A program made the translations under genes and the position numbers. Positions 49,445 through 60,057 of a DNA stretch of 64,000 nt are shown one piece after another (within the stretch, counting starts at the first letter, position 1; the number at the start of each line of letters is the position of its first letter). Below the pieces are notes generated by a model. The model searched no databases. It saw only the letters and a program-made list of their open reading frames with translations, and was not told the DNA's origin. Origin of the DNA: Arcanobacterium ihumii (GTDB taxonomy: Bacteria; Actinomycetota; Actinomycetes; Actinomycetales; Actinomycetaceae); contig NZ_UWOS01000001.1 in the NCBI RefSeq assembly GCF_900604515.1, forward strand, positions 1-64,000. Reading direction: 5' to 3'.

Positions 49445-49463
49445 GTAATCAACGGCTGAATAA

Positions 49464-50894
49464 TTACAACGCCGAGATAATTTGTTCTACCGATGCCTTT
49501 GCATCTCCCAATAGCATCTGGGTGTTCTCATTGAAGAACAACGGGTTTTGAACACCCGCGTAGCCAGCATTGCCCATCGAACGCTTAAATGCAACGACGT
49601 TCTTTGCCTCCCAGACCTTAAGAACCGGCATGCCTGCGATTGGCGAACCTGGTTCTTCTGCCGCCGGGTTAACCGTATCGTTTGCACCGATCACCAGTAC
49701 GACGTCGATATCGGCGAAATCGTCGTTAACCTCATCCATCTCTAGGACGATGTCGTAAGGAACCTTGGCTTCAGCAAGAAGCACGTTCATATGTCCTGGA
49801 AGACGACCAGCCACTGGATGGATACCGAAGGTAACCTCAACGCCCATAGCGCGGAGCTTCGAAGTTAAATCGGCAACCGGATATTGCGCCTGTGCAACAG
49901 CCATTCCGTATCCAGGAGTAATCATGACCTTGCGAGCATCCTTGAGAAGCTGTGCAACATCCGCCGCAGTCGTCTCACGGTGCTCGCCGTAATCACGATC
50001 GTCGGCGGCAGCAGCGCCGTCGGAACCAAAGCCGCCAAGGATCACCGAGACGAAGGAACGGTTCATAGCCTTGCACATGATGTAGCTAAGGTATGCACCT
50101 GACGAACCAACGAGCGCGCCGGTAATGATAAGAAGATCATTACCCAGGGTGAAACCTGCCATTGCCGCAGCCCATCCCGAGTAGGAGTTCAGCATAGACA
50201 CAACAACCGGCATATCACCACCACCGATGGCAGCAACAAGATGGGCACCTAGAGCCAAGGCAATGATCGTGAGAAGAATCAACGGGATAAGACCCATGGC
50301 CACCGAACGCGTGTAAGCAAACCAAATAATCAGAGCGATGCTGAGGACGATCGCACCGAGGTTTAACCAGTTACGTCCTGGAAGCGTGAGAGGTGATCCC
50401 TTGATGCGAGCCGATAATTTTAGGAATGCAATGATCGAGCCCGTGAGGGTGACAGCTCCAATGAACACTGCAAGGCCGACTTCACCCATATGAAAAGCAT
50501 TTTCCACAGTGTCTGAACCTGGCATGATGAAGAAAGAGTTATAGCCAACCAAGACCGCTGCCAAACCGACGAAGGAGTGCAATAGAGCGATAAGTTCGGG
50601 CATTCCGGTCATTTCGACCTTCTTTGCCTTGTATACGCCGATAGCTCCACCGATCCCCATCGCCACTAAAATAAGGAAGAAGGATGCAGTGGATTGATCA
50701 TCAAAAGCAATTACCACAAGCACAGTGGCAAGAAGCGCAACGCCCATTCCGATGATTCCGAATAGGTTTCCGCGGCGTGCGGTTTCCTGCTTCGATAGAC
50801 CCGCTAGAGCCAAGATGAACAGGAGTGCAGCCGAAATATATGCCAGTGACTGCAGATCCAGTGCACTTTGTTGAAATGCTGAATAGATTTCCAT
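49464..50894 (-). CDS. pntB: NAD(P) transhydrogenase beta subunit
   Basis: Membrane partner of the proton-translocating transhydrogenase that moves hydride from NADH to NADP+. About nine membrane helices in residues 1-285. The NADP-binding dIII domain is at the C-terminus ([55 protein letters not shown]). 476 aa. ATG at 50894, 2 bp after pntA. Confidence 0.96.
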   Translation of the reverse strand: MEIYSAFQQSALDLQSLAYISAALLFILALAGLSKQETARRGNLFGIIGMGVALLATVLVVIAFDDQSTASFFLILVAMGIGGAIGVYKAKKVEMTGMPELIALLHSFVGLAAVLVGYNSFFIMPGSDTVENAFHMGEVGLAVFIGAVTLTGSIIAFLKLSARIKGSPLTLPGRNWLNLGAIVLSIALIIWFAYTRSVAMGLIPLILLTIIALALGAHLVAAIGGGDMPVVVSMLNSYSGWAAAMAGFTLGNDLLIITGALVGSSGAYLSYIMCKAMNRSFVSVILGGFGSDGAAAADDRDYGEHRETTAADVAQLLKDARKVMITPGYGMAVAQAQYPVADLTSKLRAMGVEVTFGIHPVAGRLPGHMNVLLAEAKVPYDIVLEMDEVNDDFADIDVVLVIGANDTVNPAAEEPGSPIAGMPVLKVWEAKNVVAFKRSMGNAGYAGVQNPLFFNENTQMLLGDAKASVEQIISAL

Positions 50895-50896
50895 GC

Positions 50897-52429
50897 TTAG
50901 CTCCTCTGGAACATCTTGAGCATTCGGTGGGTTACTGTGAAACCACCAAAGACGTTAATGGAGGCAACAACGATTGCGAAGAAAGTCAGAACCTTCACTG
51001 CGATCGAGTCTGCCGGGACTTGGAGTAGCGCACCTACCACGATGATTCCAGAAATCGCATTGGTAACCGACATCAGCGGAGTATGCAAGGAATGCGTCAC
51101 TGACGTAATTACGTAGAAACCAACGACGACGGCAAGCGCAAAGACAATGAAGTGACTGGTCATTCCGGGAGGAGCTGAAATAATTAAACTAGCAAAGAGC
51201 ACACCGACTACCAGCATCCACCAATTCTTTGCGAACCAACTCTTTTCAGGCTCAGGTTCGGCTGGAGCTACGTTAGCCACTGGTTTCTTAGCCGCTGGAG
51301 CTGCAGAAACTTGCACTGGAGGTGGCGGAAAAAGCACATCATTATTCAGCGTCACAGTCATTTGACGAACAACTACGTCATCCAGATCTAGGTGGAGGAT
51401 TCCGTCCTTTTCTGGAGTGGTGAGCTTAAAGAAGTTCACAAGGTTCTGACCGTAAAGCTGTGAAGCCTGAGCGGGTAAACGACCTGCAAGGTCGGTATAG
51501 CCAATAATCTTCACACCGTTTTCGGTGGTAATTACTTCACCAGGCACGGTAAGTTCACAGTTACCGCCGTTTGCCGCAGCCATATCGACGACCACAGAGC
51601 CTGGCTTCATATTGGCTACTGCCTCAGCATCAAGCAAGATTGGTGATTTGCGACCGGGAATATTTGCCGTAGTAATTACAACATCCGAAATCGATGCCTG
51701 TTCGGCATAAAGTTTAGCGGCCGCCGCAGCTTGATCCGCTGTCATTTCTTTTGCATAGCCATCAGAAGACTCTTGAGCAGGCGCTGGGATTGCTACGAAC
51801 TGCGCGCCCATGGATTCAACCTGTTCAGCCGTTTCATCACGAACATCAGTTGCATTTACAACTGCACCCATTGAATTCGCTGTACCGATTGCGGCGAGAC
51901 CAGCTACGCCTGCACCGATAACATAGACGGTTGCAGGTGGCATCTTACCTGCAGCAGTTACTTGGCCCGTAAAAAGACGCCCAAATTGAGCTGCAGCTTC
52001 AACAACGGCACGATAACCTGCGATATTTGCCATTGAGGAAAGAACGTCCATCGACTGTGCACGCGAGATACGCGGAACCATATCCATAGCCAAACCGGTA
52101 ATGCCACGCTGAGCAAGTGCCTGCAAAGTATCAGAATTGCGGCCCGGCGCCATTCGAGCGATGAGGGTCGCGCCCTGCCTCATTTTGTCGAGGTACTCGG
52201 TTGGCGGGGTGTCAAGAGCAAAAACAATGTCTGAATCCCAGACCTCGTCCGTATTTACAATTGCGGCACCAGCTTCTTCATACAAGTGATCTGGGAAACT
52301 TGCACGGTCTCCCGCTCCCTGCTCAACCACTAATTCGTAGCCAAGTTTTATCAGTTTCCCAACTGTATCTGGAGTGGCAGCCACTAGCGACTGTGAGGCA
52401 TGAGGCTCACGCGGTACACCTATCTGCAC
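50897..52429 (-). CDS. pntA: NAD(P) transhydrogenase alpha subunit (full-length)
   Basis: 510-aa alpha subunit with both parts fused, as in E. coli. The NAD-binding dI domain covers residues 1-~385 ([39 protein letters not shown]). An Ala/Pro-rich linker (~390-410) leads to about four helices (~415-505). The GTG start at 52429 follows AAGGAGA. Upstream, 52430-52603 is a 174-bp gap that must carry the promoter; TAAAAT is a possible -10 box. Confidence 0.96.
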   Translation of the reverse strand: MQIGVPREPHASQSLVAATPDTVGKLIKLGYELVVEQGAGDRASFPDHLYEEAGAAIVNTDEVWDSDIVFALDTPPTEYLDKMRQGATLIARMAPGRNSDTLQALAQRGITGLAMDMVPRISRAQSMDVLSSMANIAGYRAVVEAAAQFGRLFTGQVTAAGKMPPATVYVIGAGVAGLAAIGTANSMGAVVNATDVRDETAEQVESMGAQFVAIPAPAQESSDGYAKEMTADQAAAAAKLYAEQASISDVVITTANIPGRKSPILLDAEAVANMKPGSVVVDMAAANGGNCELTVPGEVITTENGVKIIGYTDLAGRLPAQASQLYGQNLVNFFKLTTPEKDGILHLDLDDVVVRQMTVTLNNDVLFPPPPVQVSAAPAAKKPVANVAPAEPEPEKSWFAKNWWMLVVGVLFASLIISAPPGMTSHFIVFALAVVVGFYVITSVTHSLHTPLMSVTNAISGIIVVGALLQVPADSIAVKVLTFFAIVVASINVFGGFTVTHRMLKMFQRS

Positions 52430-52603
52430 AGTGTCTCCTTAAAATGGAAATGTCGAGAAGCGCTTGTTATTTCGCTTCCTTTGGACCACTTCTAAGGGTA
52501 GCTGAGATTTGTCTCTTTATCGAGATATTTTACGGCGAGCTTCGGGCACGAACATATTTTTAATTTCCGGAATCATCTGGATATTAATGCATAATCCGGC
52601 TGT

Positions 52604-53569
52604 TTATCGAAGGCGTCGAGCACGTCCCACAGCCAAGATCGCTCGCTCAACCGCATAGCCGGGATCTCTGGAAGCACCTTTCACATCGGCGTCTGCACGA
52701 GCAATCTCAAGGATCGCCTGAGCAAGTCCTTCTGCACTCCAATACCGCAATTCGCGTTTTGCTCGGTCGCGTTGCCATTGTTTCATAGAGTCATTTACCC
52801 CTAATTTGGAAGACCTCATTCCAAGCACTAAAGCCATCGAACGGAATTTCATGGCTAGCGAAGAAACAATACTCACAGGTGAGGTACCCGTACTCATAGC
52901 GTGGCGTGCAAGCTCGACGGCGCGTCCGACGTCGCCGATCACCAATGCATCCGCGACCTTATAACCGGTTGCCTCGATACGGCCAGAAAAATATTTGTGG
53001 ACGTCATCTTCGTCGATATCTCCAGAGATATCGGCAAGGAGCTGGTTAGTTGCTGAAAGCAATTCGCGTAAGTCAGATCCGAGTGCATCTACTAATGCCC
53101 CAACCGCCAGCTTAGACATTTTCCGCTTCTGAGCAGCAACATCTGCCATCACCGCATTTGCCTTGGCTGAAGGCGAAGAAACAGATTCTATCTTGACGGC
53201 CGCAACACCCAATGTGTTAAGGCGATCAAGGAGTTTCTTTCCGCGAACTCCACCATTATGCCGAAAAATGACGACGACGTCAGGCTCGGGGACATCAAGG
53301 TAGCTGAGCGCATCGCTTAAAAACGTGTCAGATGCCTGCTCAGCCTGTGGGATTATGACGGCACGCGGTTCACCGAACAACGTTGGCGTAGTTAGAAGCT
53401 GTAACTGACCCGGTTGATAGGTGGATGCGTCCAGCGAAGCAATATCAGTATTTGGATCGCGAGCGCGTAGGCGTTTCTTCAAGCTGTCAATAGCTCGATC
53501 CGCATATACCGGTTCCGCTGATTGAATTAAGATCAGAGGCTCTAATTCGATTCCATCCCACGCTGTCAT
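52604..53569 (-). CDS. holA: DNA polymerase III delta subunit
   Basis: Clamp-loader subunit that opens the beta clamp. The AAA+-like N-terminal domain has LILIQSAEPVYADRAIDSLK; the C-terminal collar has LGVNDSMKQWQRDRAKRELR and QAILEIARADADVKG. ATG 53569 is 7 bp after the comEC stop (321 aa); the frame extends 44 codons upstream inside comEC without similarity. A weak Shine-Dalgarno sequence suggests coupling with comEC. comEA-comEC-holA is a common cluster. Confidence 0.9.
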   Translation of the reverse strand: MTAWDGIELEPLILIQSAEPVYADRAIDSLKKRLRARDPNTDIASLDASTYQPGQLQLLTTPTLFGEPRAVIIPQAEQASDTFLSDALSYLDVPEPDVVVIFRHNGGVRGKKLLDRLNTLGVAAVKIESVSSPSAKANAVMADVAAQKRKMSKLAVGALVDALGSDLRELLSATNQLLADISGDIDEDDVHKYFSGRIEATGYKVADALVIGDVGRAVELARHAMSTGTSPVSIVSSLAMKFRSMALVLGMRSSKLGVNDSMKQWQRDRAKRELRYWSAEGLAQAILEIARADADVKGASRDPGYAVERAILAVGRARRLR

Positions 53570-53576
53570 AGTGTCA

Positions 53577-55907
53577 TTATTCCATGCCTTGGCACGAAGC
53601 TTCGACTCCGTCTTTTCCAATTCGAATCTCCCCACATTTTTGCGTCGTGAGATAGAGCGGGGCATCCCAGATCTCGCGGGCACGCGCCGTCGGGTGCCCA
53701 TAGTCGTTCTCTCCTACAGACACCAAGCTTATTTTAGGTGCAGTTTTCTTGGCTAAAGATTCCGATTGGTCTTTTGATCCGTGGTGTGAAACTACTACTA
53801 CATCAACTCCTTGAATGGTCTGTGCCAATGTATCTTGAGATTCTTTAGGAATATCACTGAGTATCAACACTGAAAGTGAATCAGTTTTTGCTTCTACAAC
53901 GATTGAGTCTCGGTTGGAGTCATCCGCACTACCAGCCAGTTTAGAAGGATGAAATGCTCGTATCCAGCCACGAAGCTCAACAGAATTTCTCACCTCAGTA
54001 ATCGGAATATCTTTCGCGTGAATCAGCCCAAGTGCTCTATTTGAGTTTTTGAGAGGATTCCTGTTCGCACTTACCCATACCTCTTTGACTTTTACAGTGC
54101 CTAGCAAGCCATCCAGTCCACCCACGTGGTCTAGATCGAAGTGACTTAGAACTAACACGTCAATAACGTTAATCCTGTTATCCATCAAACAGCGTCGGAT
54201 TGACTCTGGGGTTGGTCCTACGTCTACTACAACTATCTGGCTCTCGCGTCTTAGCACTGCAGCTGATCCTTGGCCCACGTCGCATTGGATGATTTCCCAA
54301 TTCGAGCTTCGGGTTTCAATAGGAAGTGAAATAATCCCGCAAACAAAAAATATGGCTACCAATATGCCGCCTCGAAACACTCGGTCTAATCGGATAGAGA
54401 GACCTCGTAGCACAATGAGTGAATTTTTGTGTGGTAGGTAGCGGTGCACCAGAGTTCTCTTCAGTTGGGTTAGCCGCTGATTATAGAAAATCAATATTGC
54501 AAAAACCAGGTATAAGAGAAACACAATTGTGGGACTACAGTGAGAACCCGGCAAACCTTTAAGGAGGTTGACGACGGCGATAATCCAGTAACATCCCCAG
54601 GAACTAATCCATACCAACGGGATTGCTAATAGTGCGTGAATATTAGTGATCACCAGTGATGCCAATCCAAAGATCGTCAGTGGAGTGATGACAGGAGAAA
54701 TCAGCAGATTGGCTAATACACTCCACACGGATAATTCTGGCTGAATAGCTATGATGATTGGAAGTGTGCCGAGAGAGGCAACCAACGGGATAGCTATCAT
54801 TTGGGTAAACCACTGAGGGAAACGCACCGCTAGTGTGCTTGAAAGTACATGCCCAAAACTAACGATGGCAAACGTGGCTGCTACGGATAGTGCGAAACCA
54901 ATTTCTCGCGCCAAGTTTGGATCCATAAGACAAATGATCATAATTGTTGTTGCGAGGATTGGAATCGCATCACGGGCTCGTTGCAAGGCAATACCGATCA
55001 ACACAAACACAGACATCACAAAGGCACGAATAACCGAAGCACTGCCGCCGACGATGATTACCATGACAGATACAACACATAGCGTTATCACCGCGGTAAT
55101 CCAAGGTTTACGTCTTCCCACGCCAGCAAAGACCAGCGCTAGCACAATCGAGATATGGGTACCGGATACAGCTGTTAAATGCGAAAGGCTCAGGATTTTC
55201 ATCTGCTCACGGAGTTCAGTAGAAATCTTCGAATCATCTCCAACGATAATTCCTTGTAATAATGCCGAAACGTCTGGAGGTTGCTGAATATTCGTGAGCA
55301 CCTCGATAAACCGCAACCGTACCGTATTTATTGCTCTGTCAGTGAAATGAGGTGGATGCACTATTTCAACTTTTTCAGCTTTAACCGTGGTTGTGCATTG
55401 CCCTGATAATCGGGAAGTCTTTGCCACACCGAAGAATGAAATCTCACTGCCTTGTGGAACCGCCTTTAATTCTTCTTCATAATCTACGAGGCAAACCGTT
55501 TCAGCGGAGCGTTTTCCATCAACTTCAATATCTTCTATCTCCCACAAAACCAGGTGGCTCCCTGGTTTAACAAAACGCTGCCCTACCCAACCTTTAGCAT
55601 TTACTTGGCGGTGTTGATGAGCTGCAACTGTAAGTGGATCCCGCTGATAAACATTTTCTCGAAAGGAATTAAGGAAGATTCCTACCATAGCCACAAGAAA
55701 TACGGCAACTACCACTGATATACACGATGAAGCTACTGGTTTATCACCTCTTACACGTATTCCGATTATAACGCTCCACACCACGGCCAATGATCCAAGC
55801 ATGATCGGTAAGACCCTAGATATCACTCCTATTCCAGCGACGGTTAGACCAGTTGCAGTAAATAACCAAAGTGCTAATGCCGGAAAGACTAGTCGATAAT
55901 CATGCAT
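53577..55907 (-). CDS. comEC: DNA uptake channel ComEC/Rec2
   Basis: Polytopic membrane protein for transport of single-stranded DNA. An N-terminal DUF4131/OB-like region (residues ~20-190) is followed by the competence domain with many helices (~220-510; LSLSHLTAVSGTHISIVLAL). A metallo-beta-lactamase domain is at the C-terminus: LSHFDLDHVGGLDGLLG, VVVSHHGSKDQS. 776 aa, complete. No ribosome site; it begins 10 bp after comEA. It suggests the cell can or could take up DNA, though pilus genes are not in the window. Confidence 0.94.
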   Translation of the reverse strand: MHDYRLVFPALALWLFTATGLTVAGIGVISRVLPIMLGSLAVVWSVIIGIRVRGDKPVASSCISVVVAVFLVAMVGIFLNSFRENVYQRDPLTVAAHQHRQVNAKGWVGQRFVKPGSHLVLWEIEDIEVDGKRSAETVCLVDYEEELKAVPQGSEISFFGVAKTSRLSGQCTTTVKAEKVEIVHPPHFTDRAINTVRLRFIEVLTNIQQPPDVSALLQGIIVGDDSKISTELREQMKILSLSHLTAVSGTHISIVLALVFAGVGRRKPWITAVITLCVVSVMVIIVGGSASVIRAFVMSVFVLIGIALQRARDAIPILATTIMIICLMDPNLAREIGFALSVAATFAIVSFGHVLSSTLAVRFPQWFTQMIAIPLVASLGTLPIIIAIQPELSVWSVLANLLISPVITPLTIFGLASLVITNIHALLAIPLVWISSWGCYWIIAVVNLLKGLPGSHCSPTIVFLLYLVFAILIFYNQRLTQLKRTLVHRYLPHKNSLIVLRGLSIRLDRVFRGGILVAIFFVCGIISLPIETRSSNWEIIQCDVGQGSAAVLRRESQIVVVDVGPTPESIRRCLMDNRINVIDVLVLSHFDLDHVGGLDGLLGTVKVKEVWVSANRNPLKNSNRALGLIHAKDIPITEVRNSVELRGWIRAFHPSKLAGSADDSNRDSIVVEAKTDSLSVLILSDIPKESQDTLAQTIQGVDVVVVSHHGSKDQSESLAKKTAPKISLVSVGENDYGHPTARAREIWDAPLYLTTQKCGEIRIGKDGVEASCQGME

Positions 55908-55917
55908 TACTACGTAA

Positions 55918-56889
55918 TCACACAGTCACAAAAGGCTTAATTTTATCGAGAGTCTTGGGCCCGACACCATTAATTTCTTGCAACTGTTCTATGCTCGTAA
56001 ATTTCCCATGCTTGTTGCGCCACTGAATTATTTGTTGCGCAGTAACTGGCCCAATTCCTGCTAAAGAATCAAGATCTGCTTCGGTGGCCGAATTAAGAGA
56101 TATTTTCTTTTGCTGTGGCTGTGAGGATGGATAATTGATCGTCCCTTCCTTCGATGCACCGTCTATTCCAGTCCCGTCGCTGTTTGATCTTTCTCCCCGT
56201 TTAGGAATATGAATGTGTTCCCCATCAGTAATTGGAGCTGCTAAATTCACAGCAGTCGCATCTGCATCCTGCGTCAATCCTCCTGCCGCACTCACTGCGT
56301 CATTGACTCGGGAATTTGGGTTAATTCGAACTACCCCTGGTGTTTGTACTGCACCAGTAACATAAACCAACATAGTTGCACCAGATATTTTTGAGACATC
56401 CCCGCCTTCATTTTTACTAACGAGAACATTTTTTCCGCTCTCATCTTTTGGTGAATTATCCTTGGTAGAGCTTCCCTTTTCGTTCGGAGGTAAAGACGAT
56501 TCATTCTTGAGAGTTCCCTCAGGAATCGGCGTAATAGAACGGTCACTCGCGGCTGTCGCACGTGCGATTGTAATTCCCATTGCTAACACGACGACAAGTA
56601 CAAAGACCCGGAACGCAGAGCCCTTAAGGGCAAATCTGTTCTTAGGAAGCATTCGAGTATTTGCAGATACGTCATCTCCAACAGATGCTAAAAACGCTGA
56701 TTCTTTAAAACCTTGAATTCTTTCATGAGCTGGCCATGCATCATGGGAGCCCCTCACCTCCCTTAAACGTGAACGGGGACTACGATGATGCAGACTATCC
56801 CCGACCGTTGTTTCTCCCTCACCTGTGTTTATTTGGCGCGTCTTGCTGGGGGTACTAATATTGTTCAGTCGCGGTGGTGGTTCAAACAT
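55918..56889 (-). CDS. comEA: Competence protein ComEA, DNA receptor
   Basis: Membrane-anchored double-strand DNA receptor. A cytoplasmic tail of about 90 residues precedes one membrane helix (FRVFVLVVVLAMGITIA). A charged, Ser/Lys-rich spacer follows, then an SLBB domain (LVYVTGAVQTPGVVRINPN). A helix-hairpin-helix pair closes the protein (LNSATEADLDSLAGIGPVTA, INGVGPKTLDKIKPF). I chose ATG 56889 (323 aa); the frame is open 29 codons further. Confidence 0.92.
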   Translation of the reverse strand: MFEPPPRLNNISTPSKTRQINTGEGETTVGDSLHHRSPRSRLREVRGSHDAWPAHERIQGFKESAFLASVGDDVSANTRMLPKNRFALKGSAFRVFVLVVVLAMGITIARATAASDRSITPIPEGTLKNESSLPPNEKGSSTKDNSPKDESGKNVLVSKNEGGDVSKISGATMLVYVTGAVQTPGVVRINPNSRVNDAVSAAGGLTQDADATAVNLAAPITDGEHIHIPKRGERSNSDGTGIDGASKEGTINYPSSQPQQKKISLNSATEADLDSLAGIGPVTAQQIIQWRNKHGKFTSIEQLQEINGVGPKTLDKIKPFVTV

Positions 56890-57024
56890 GGAATAAGTCT
56901 GCAAGATACGAGAAACGAAAAAAGAACTATGTGTGTTGGTTGTGGACACTGCCCACGTATTTTCGTTTGTGGACAAGAATCATTTATTTCTTTCCACCCC
57001 TCGCAGATACTTTCAATACCGAAG

Positions 57025-57030
57025 TAATAT
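57025..57030 (+). promoter_or_regulatory. -10 box TAATAT, probably giving a leaderless mRNA
   Basis: TAATAT is followed by six bases (AAGACC) and then the ATG at 57037. No ribosome site and no clear -35. Confidence 0.5.
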
Positions 57031-57036
57031 AAGACC

Positions 57037-58815
57037 ATGACGAATCAAAACGAAGCTGAACTCGCCCGCCTTAAGGCAGCGGCGCTCGCGGCCGAAGCCG
57101 TAGCAGCAGAAGCACGTGCCGCTGCAGCAAAAGCAGAACTTGAAGCAGCTATGGCTGGTTCCACACCGGTATCACCTACAACAGAGGCACCAAATGAATC
57201 TGCCCCGGCAAAGAGTGATGCTCCTCAGCCACTCGAGCAGGCATCTTTCCCTGACGAATATTCAGGTATCGTCTCTGATGGATATACCTTTTCTACTCCC
57301 GTCCTAACCATAGGAAGCTACCTGCGTGATGGTGAAGTAGATCCAAACATTCGTATTTCGCTTCCTCTGGCTATGCTCAACCGCCACGGATTGGTTGCCG
57401 GCGCAACAGGAACCGGAAAAACTCGTACCCTCCAGCTCCTAGCCGAAGGAATGTCCGACGTCGGTATTCCTGTTTTTATCACCGATATCAAGGGCGATCT
57501 CACCGGTTTAATCGAAGCTGGAACTCCAACCGAAAAACTTCTTGCTCGCGTTTCGCAACAAGGTCAAGACTGGAAACCCTCAAGCCATCCAGTTGATTTC
57601 TTTACCCTTGGCGGGCAGGGCACCGGTACTCCGATTCGCACTACTGTTAGCGATTTTGGACCAATCCTTTTGGCGAAAGTCCTTGGTCTGAATGAAACCC
57701 AAGAATCGGCACTATTGTTGATATTCCATTGGGCAGATACAAACCGTTTAGCTTTAATCGATCTAGGAGACCTCAAATCCGTCGTCACTTACTTAACCTC
57801 TACGGACGGTAAGTCACAACTGGCGGAAATCGGTGGGATTTCGGCTACTACAGCCGGCGTTATTTTGCGTGAAATATCTGAGCTACAGAGCCAAGGTGGA
57901 GATTCGTTCTTCGGCGAACCCGCATTCAACGTCAACGATTTTCTTCGCATTGACACTGATGGTCGTGCAGTAATCTCCTCTCTAGAACTCCCAGACATTC
58001 AAGGGCAATCTTCGCTCTTCTCTACATTCATCATGTGGCTGCTTGCCGAACTCTTCCAAGTTCTCCCCGAGGTTGGAGATGCAGACAAACCAAAGCTCGT
58101 TTTCTTCTTCGACGAAGCGCACTTGCTGTTCACCGATGCAACTCCCGAATTCTTAAAGCAAGTAGTTCAAACTGTGCGCCTTATTCGCTCAAAAGGGGTG
58201 GGCATATTCTTCGTAACTCAGTCTCCAAAGGATATTCCTGACGACGTTTTAGCACAGCTCGGGGCTAAAATTCAGCACGCACTTCGAGCCCACACCCCAA
58301 ATGATGCGAAAGCACTGCGAGAAACCGTCAAAACCTATCCGACTTCCCCACTTGACCTCGAGAAACTTCTTCCGTCTTTGGGAACAGGTGAAGCAATCAT
58401 CACGCTTCTTGATCCTAAAGGAAGGCCGACGCCAGTTGCTCCAGTTCGTCTTTGGGCACCGAGCGCGAATATGGGAATGGCTGATCCTGCGACTGTTAAT
58501 TCACATGTACATGCTTCCCCGCTCTTTGAACGCTATAAGAATGCAGTAAATCCAGAATCCGCAACCGAGCTACTAGAAGCACGAATTGCACAAGAGGCAG
58601 CTCAGCGCACTTCGCTGAAAGAACTAGAAGAACAGGTTGAAGCAGAAAAGAAAGTAGCCGAAGCCGAACAAAGGCGATTGGAACGTGAAGCGGCTGCAGA
58701 GCAAAAGCGGGCAGAACGCCGCCGTGATTCGCTGGTTGATTCAATCATGCGAACCGCTGGTCGAACGATCACCCGTGAAATCACACGCTCACTCTTTGGC
58801 ACGCGTCGCCGCTAA
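57037..58815 (+). CDS. HerA-like ATPase, DUF853 family (YjgR type)
   Basis: 592-aa P-loop ATPase. The first 60 residues are an Ala/Glu-rich coiled coil (ARLKAAALAAEAVAAEARAA). Walker A is GATGTGKT near 123-130 and Walker B KLVFFFDEAHLLF near 350-362. FFVTQSPKDIPDDVLAQLG is the arginine-finger side of the fold. A charged C-terminal coiled coil (~500-565) ends in a basic tail. The function is unknown; relatives are called putative DNA translocases. Lone plus-strand gene. Confidence 0.88.
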   Translation: MTNQNEAELARLKAAALAAEAVAAEARAAAAKAELEAAMAGSTPVSPTTEAPNESAPAKSDAPQPLEQASFPDEYSGIVSDGYTFSTPVLTIGSYLRDGEVDPNIRISLPLAMLNRHGLVAGATGTGKTRTLQLLAEGMSDVGIPVFITDIKGDLTGLIEAGTPTEKLLARVSQQGQDWKPSSHPVDFFTLGGQGTGTPIRTTVSDFGPILLAKVLGLNETQESALLLIFHWADTNRLALIDLGDLKSVVTYLTSTDGKSQLAEIGGISATTAGVILREISELQSQGGDSFFGEPAFNVNDFLRIDTDGRAVISSLELPDIQGQSSLFSTFIMWLLAELFQVLPEVGDADKPKLVFFFDEAHLLFTDATPEFLKQVVQTVRLIRSKGVGIFFVTQSPKDIPDDVLAQLGAKIQHALRAHTPNDAKALRETVKTYPTSPLDLEKLLPSLGTGEAIITLLDPKGRPTPVAPVRLWAPSANMGMADPATVNSHVHASPLFERYKNAVNPESATELLEARIAQEAAQRTSLKELEEQVEAEKKVAEAEQRRLEREAAAEQKRAERRRDSLVDSIMRTAGRTITREITRSLFGTRRR

Positions 58816-58845
58816 TAATGCACGGCTAAATAGAACTAAACCTAG

Positions 58846-58893
58846 TTACGCTGTTGGGGTGGACAACCTAGATGGTCCACCCCAACAGCGTAA
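58846..58893. terminator. 19-bp convergent hairpin after the HerA-like gene and before the epimerase end
   Basis: Arms 58846-58864 and 58875-58893 (TTACGCTGTTGGGGTGGAC and its complement), 10-base loop. It lies between two convergent genes and can act both ways. No marked T-run on either side. Confidence 0.75.
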
Positions 58894-58938
58894 GTAGAAT
58901 CTAAATTTGCGATATCTCCTGAAACTATCGACGAAAAA

Positions 58939-59916
58939 TTAAGCAGAATAAGTCAGCGTTGCAGTCAACTGACGGTTCATACCTGGCTTCAAACGAACAC
59001 TAGCCTTAGAATCCGCACGATTAAACGCATCCGGCACATGCGAAAGAGGTTCTAGTGCGATAGATGCGCGCGAATCACGTGGCAGTCCATCTGCGGTAAA
59101 GACGTGCACTACTGGAGCATCCGCAGGCTCTTGGGTCAGGGAAATCATACTCTGGCCGGATAGATCGCGAATCTTGGTAACAACTACACCATCGTCGTCT
59201 GGAATCAAACCACGGAAAGATGCATCGATCTTTGTTGCACCGATATAATCAACTTCAACTGGGGCTTTAACGCCTGCATAGGCAGCTTCACCAGCGCGCG
59301 GGATGAGGTCACCATCCACCAAGATCTTGGTACGAGCCGGAATTTCTAGCGAAGAATTAGAGATTGACTTATTATTTGGAAGCTTTACGTACGGATGCCA
59401 GCCCACAGCCAATGGAATATCGGCTTCTGAAGTGTTGCGGGCATTGATAGTCACAGAAAGATGTTCTTCATTTTCAGCACCCGATTCAAGAGAGAATGTC
59501 ACTTCAATATTAAAAGTGAACGGATAACCTTCCGCCCCTTCGAAGTCGCATCCCAGCGTCAAAGTATTGCTCGCATTAACCATTGAGAAGTCGAGGTCAG
59601 CAACAAGCCCATTCAATGCATCATTTTTATCATCAAATGGAAGTTGATAGGTCTCACCATCGAAGTTGTATCGACCAAGTTGAATTCTGCCAACCCATGG
59701 AACTTGAATTCTTGACCTTGAAGACGCCGCATTAATCAGTTCTTCGGCAGTTTGGTAACCGTCAATAACGTCAACTCCCGGCTCTGGCTGCCACGAAATC
59801 AGCGTTGCTCCTCGCTCAGCTACAACCGCACGAGCTCCCGAACTCGCCTCAATCTGCCATGCAGGCATACCATCGAAATCAATTTTTTCGATTTGAGCGA
59901 TATGTGAACCCGCCAT
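58939..59916 (-). CDS. Aldose 1-epimerase family protein with a changed active-site residue
   Basis: Galactose-mutarotase-like fold, 325 aa. Catalytic His174 (GWHPY) and Glu289 (ALEPLSHVPDAFN) are present, as is the sugar-binding Arg region (WVGRIQLGRYNFDG). The other usual active-site His (in ALHGL) is Asn102 (DALNGLV; codon AAT, one base from CAT). Activity may be altered, for instance towards hexose-6-phosphates, but that is inference. Between the helicase-like gene and leuS. Confidence 0.85.
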   Translation of the reverse strand: MAGSHIAQIEKIDFDGMPAWQIEASSGARAVVAERGATLISWQPEPGVDVIDGYQTAEELINAASSRSRIQVPWVGRIQLGRYNFDGETYQLPFDDKNDALNGLVADLDFSMVNASNTLTLGCDFEGAEGYPFTFNIEVTFSLESGAENEEHLSVTINARNTSEADIPLAVGWHPYVKLPNNKSISNSSLEIPARTKILVDGDLIPRAGEAAYAGVKAPVEVDYIGATKIDASFRGLIPDDDGVVVTKIRDLSGQSMISLTQEPADAPVVHVFTADGLPRDSRASIALEPLSHVPDAFNRADSKASVRLKPGMNRQLTATLTYSA

Positions 59917-59987
59917 CTCCGGTTACCTCCCCTTTTATATCGAAGTGAACTTACTCTAGCTTACTCTATACTTGACCGCCGAGCCTA

Positions 59988-60030
59988 GAGAGGTTGGTTG
60001 AGTCCACTTTATGGACTCAACCAACCTCTC
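59988..60030 (-). terminator. 19-bp hairpin after leuS
   Basis: Arms 59988-60006 and 60012-60030, 5-base loop, starting 28 bp after the leuS stop. No T-tail. It separates leuS from the epimerase gene, which starts 72 bp further on. Confidence 0.75.
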
Positions 60031-60057
60031 CTCGTCTTCATTCCGCGGTTACATTAA

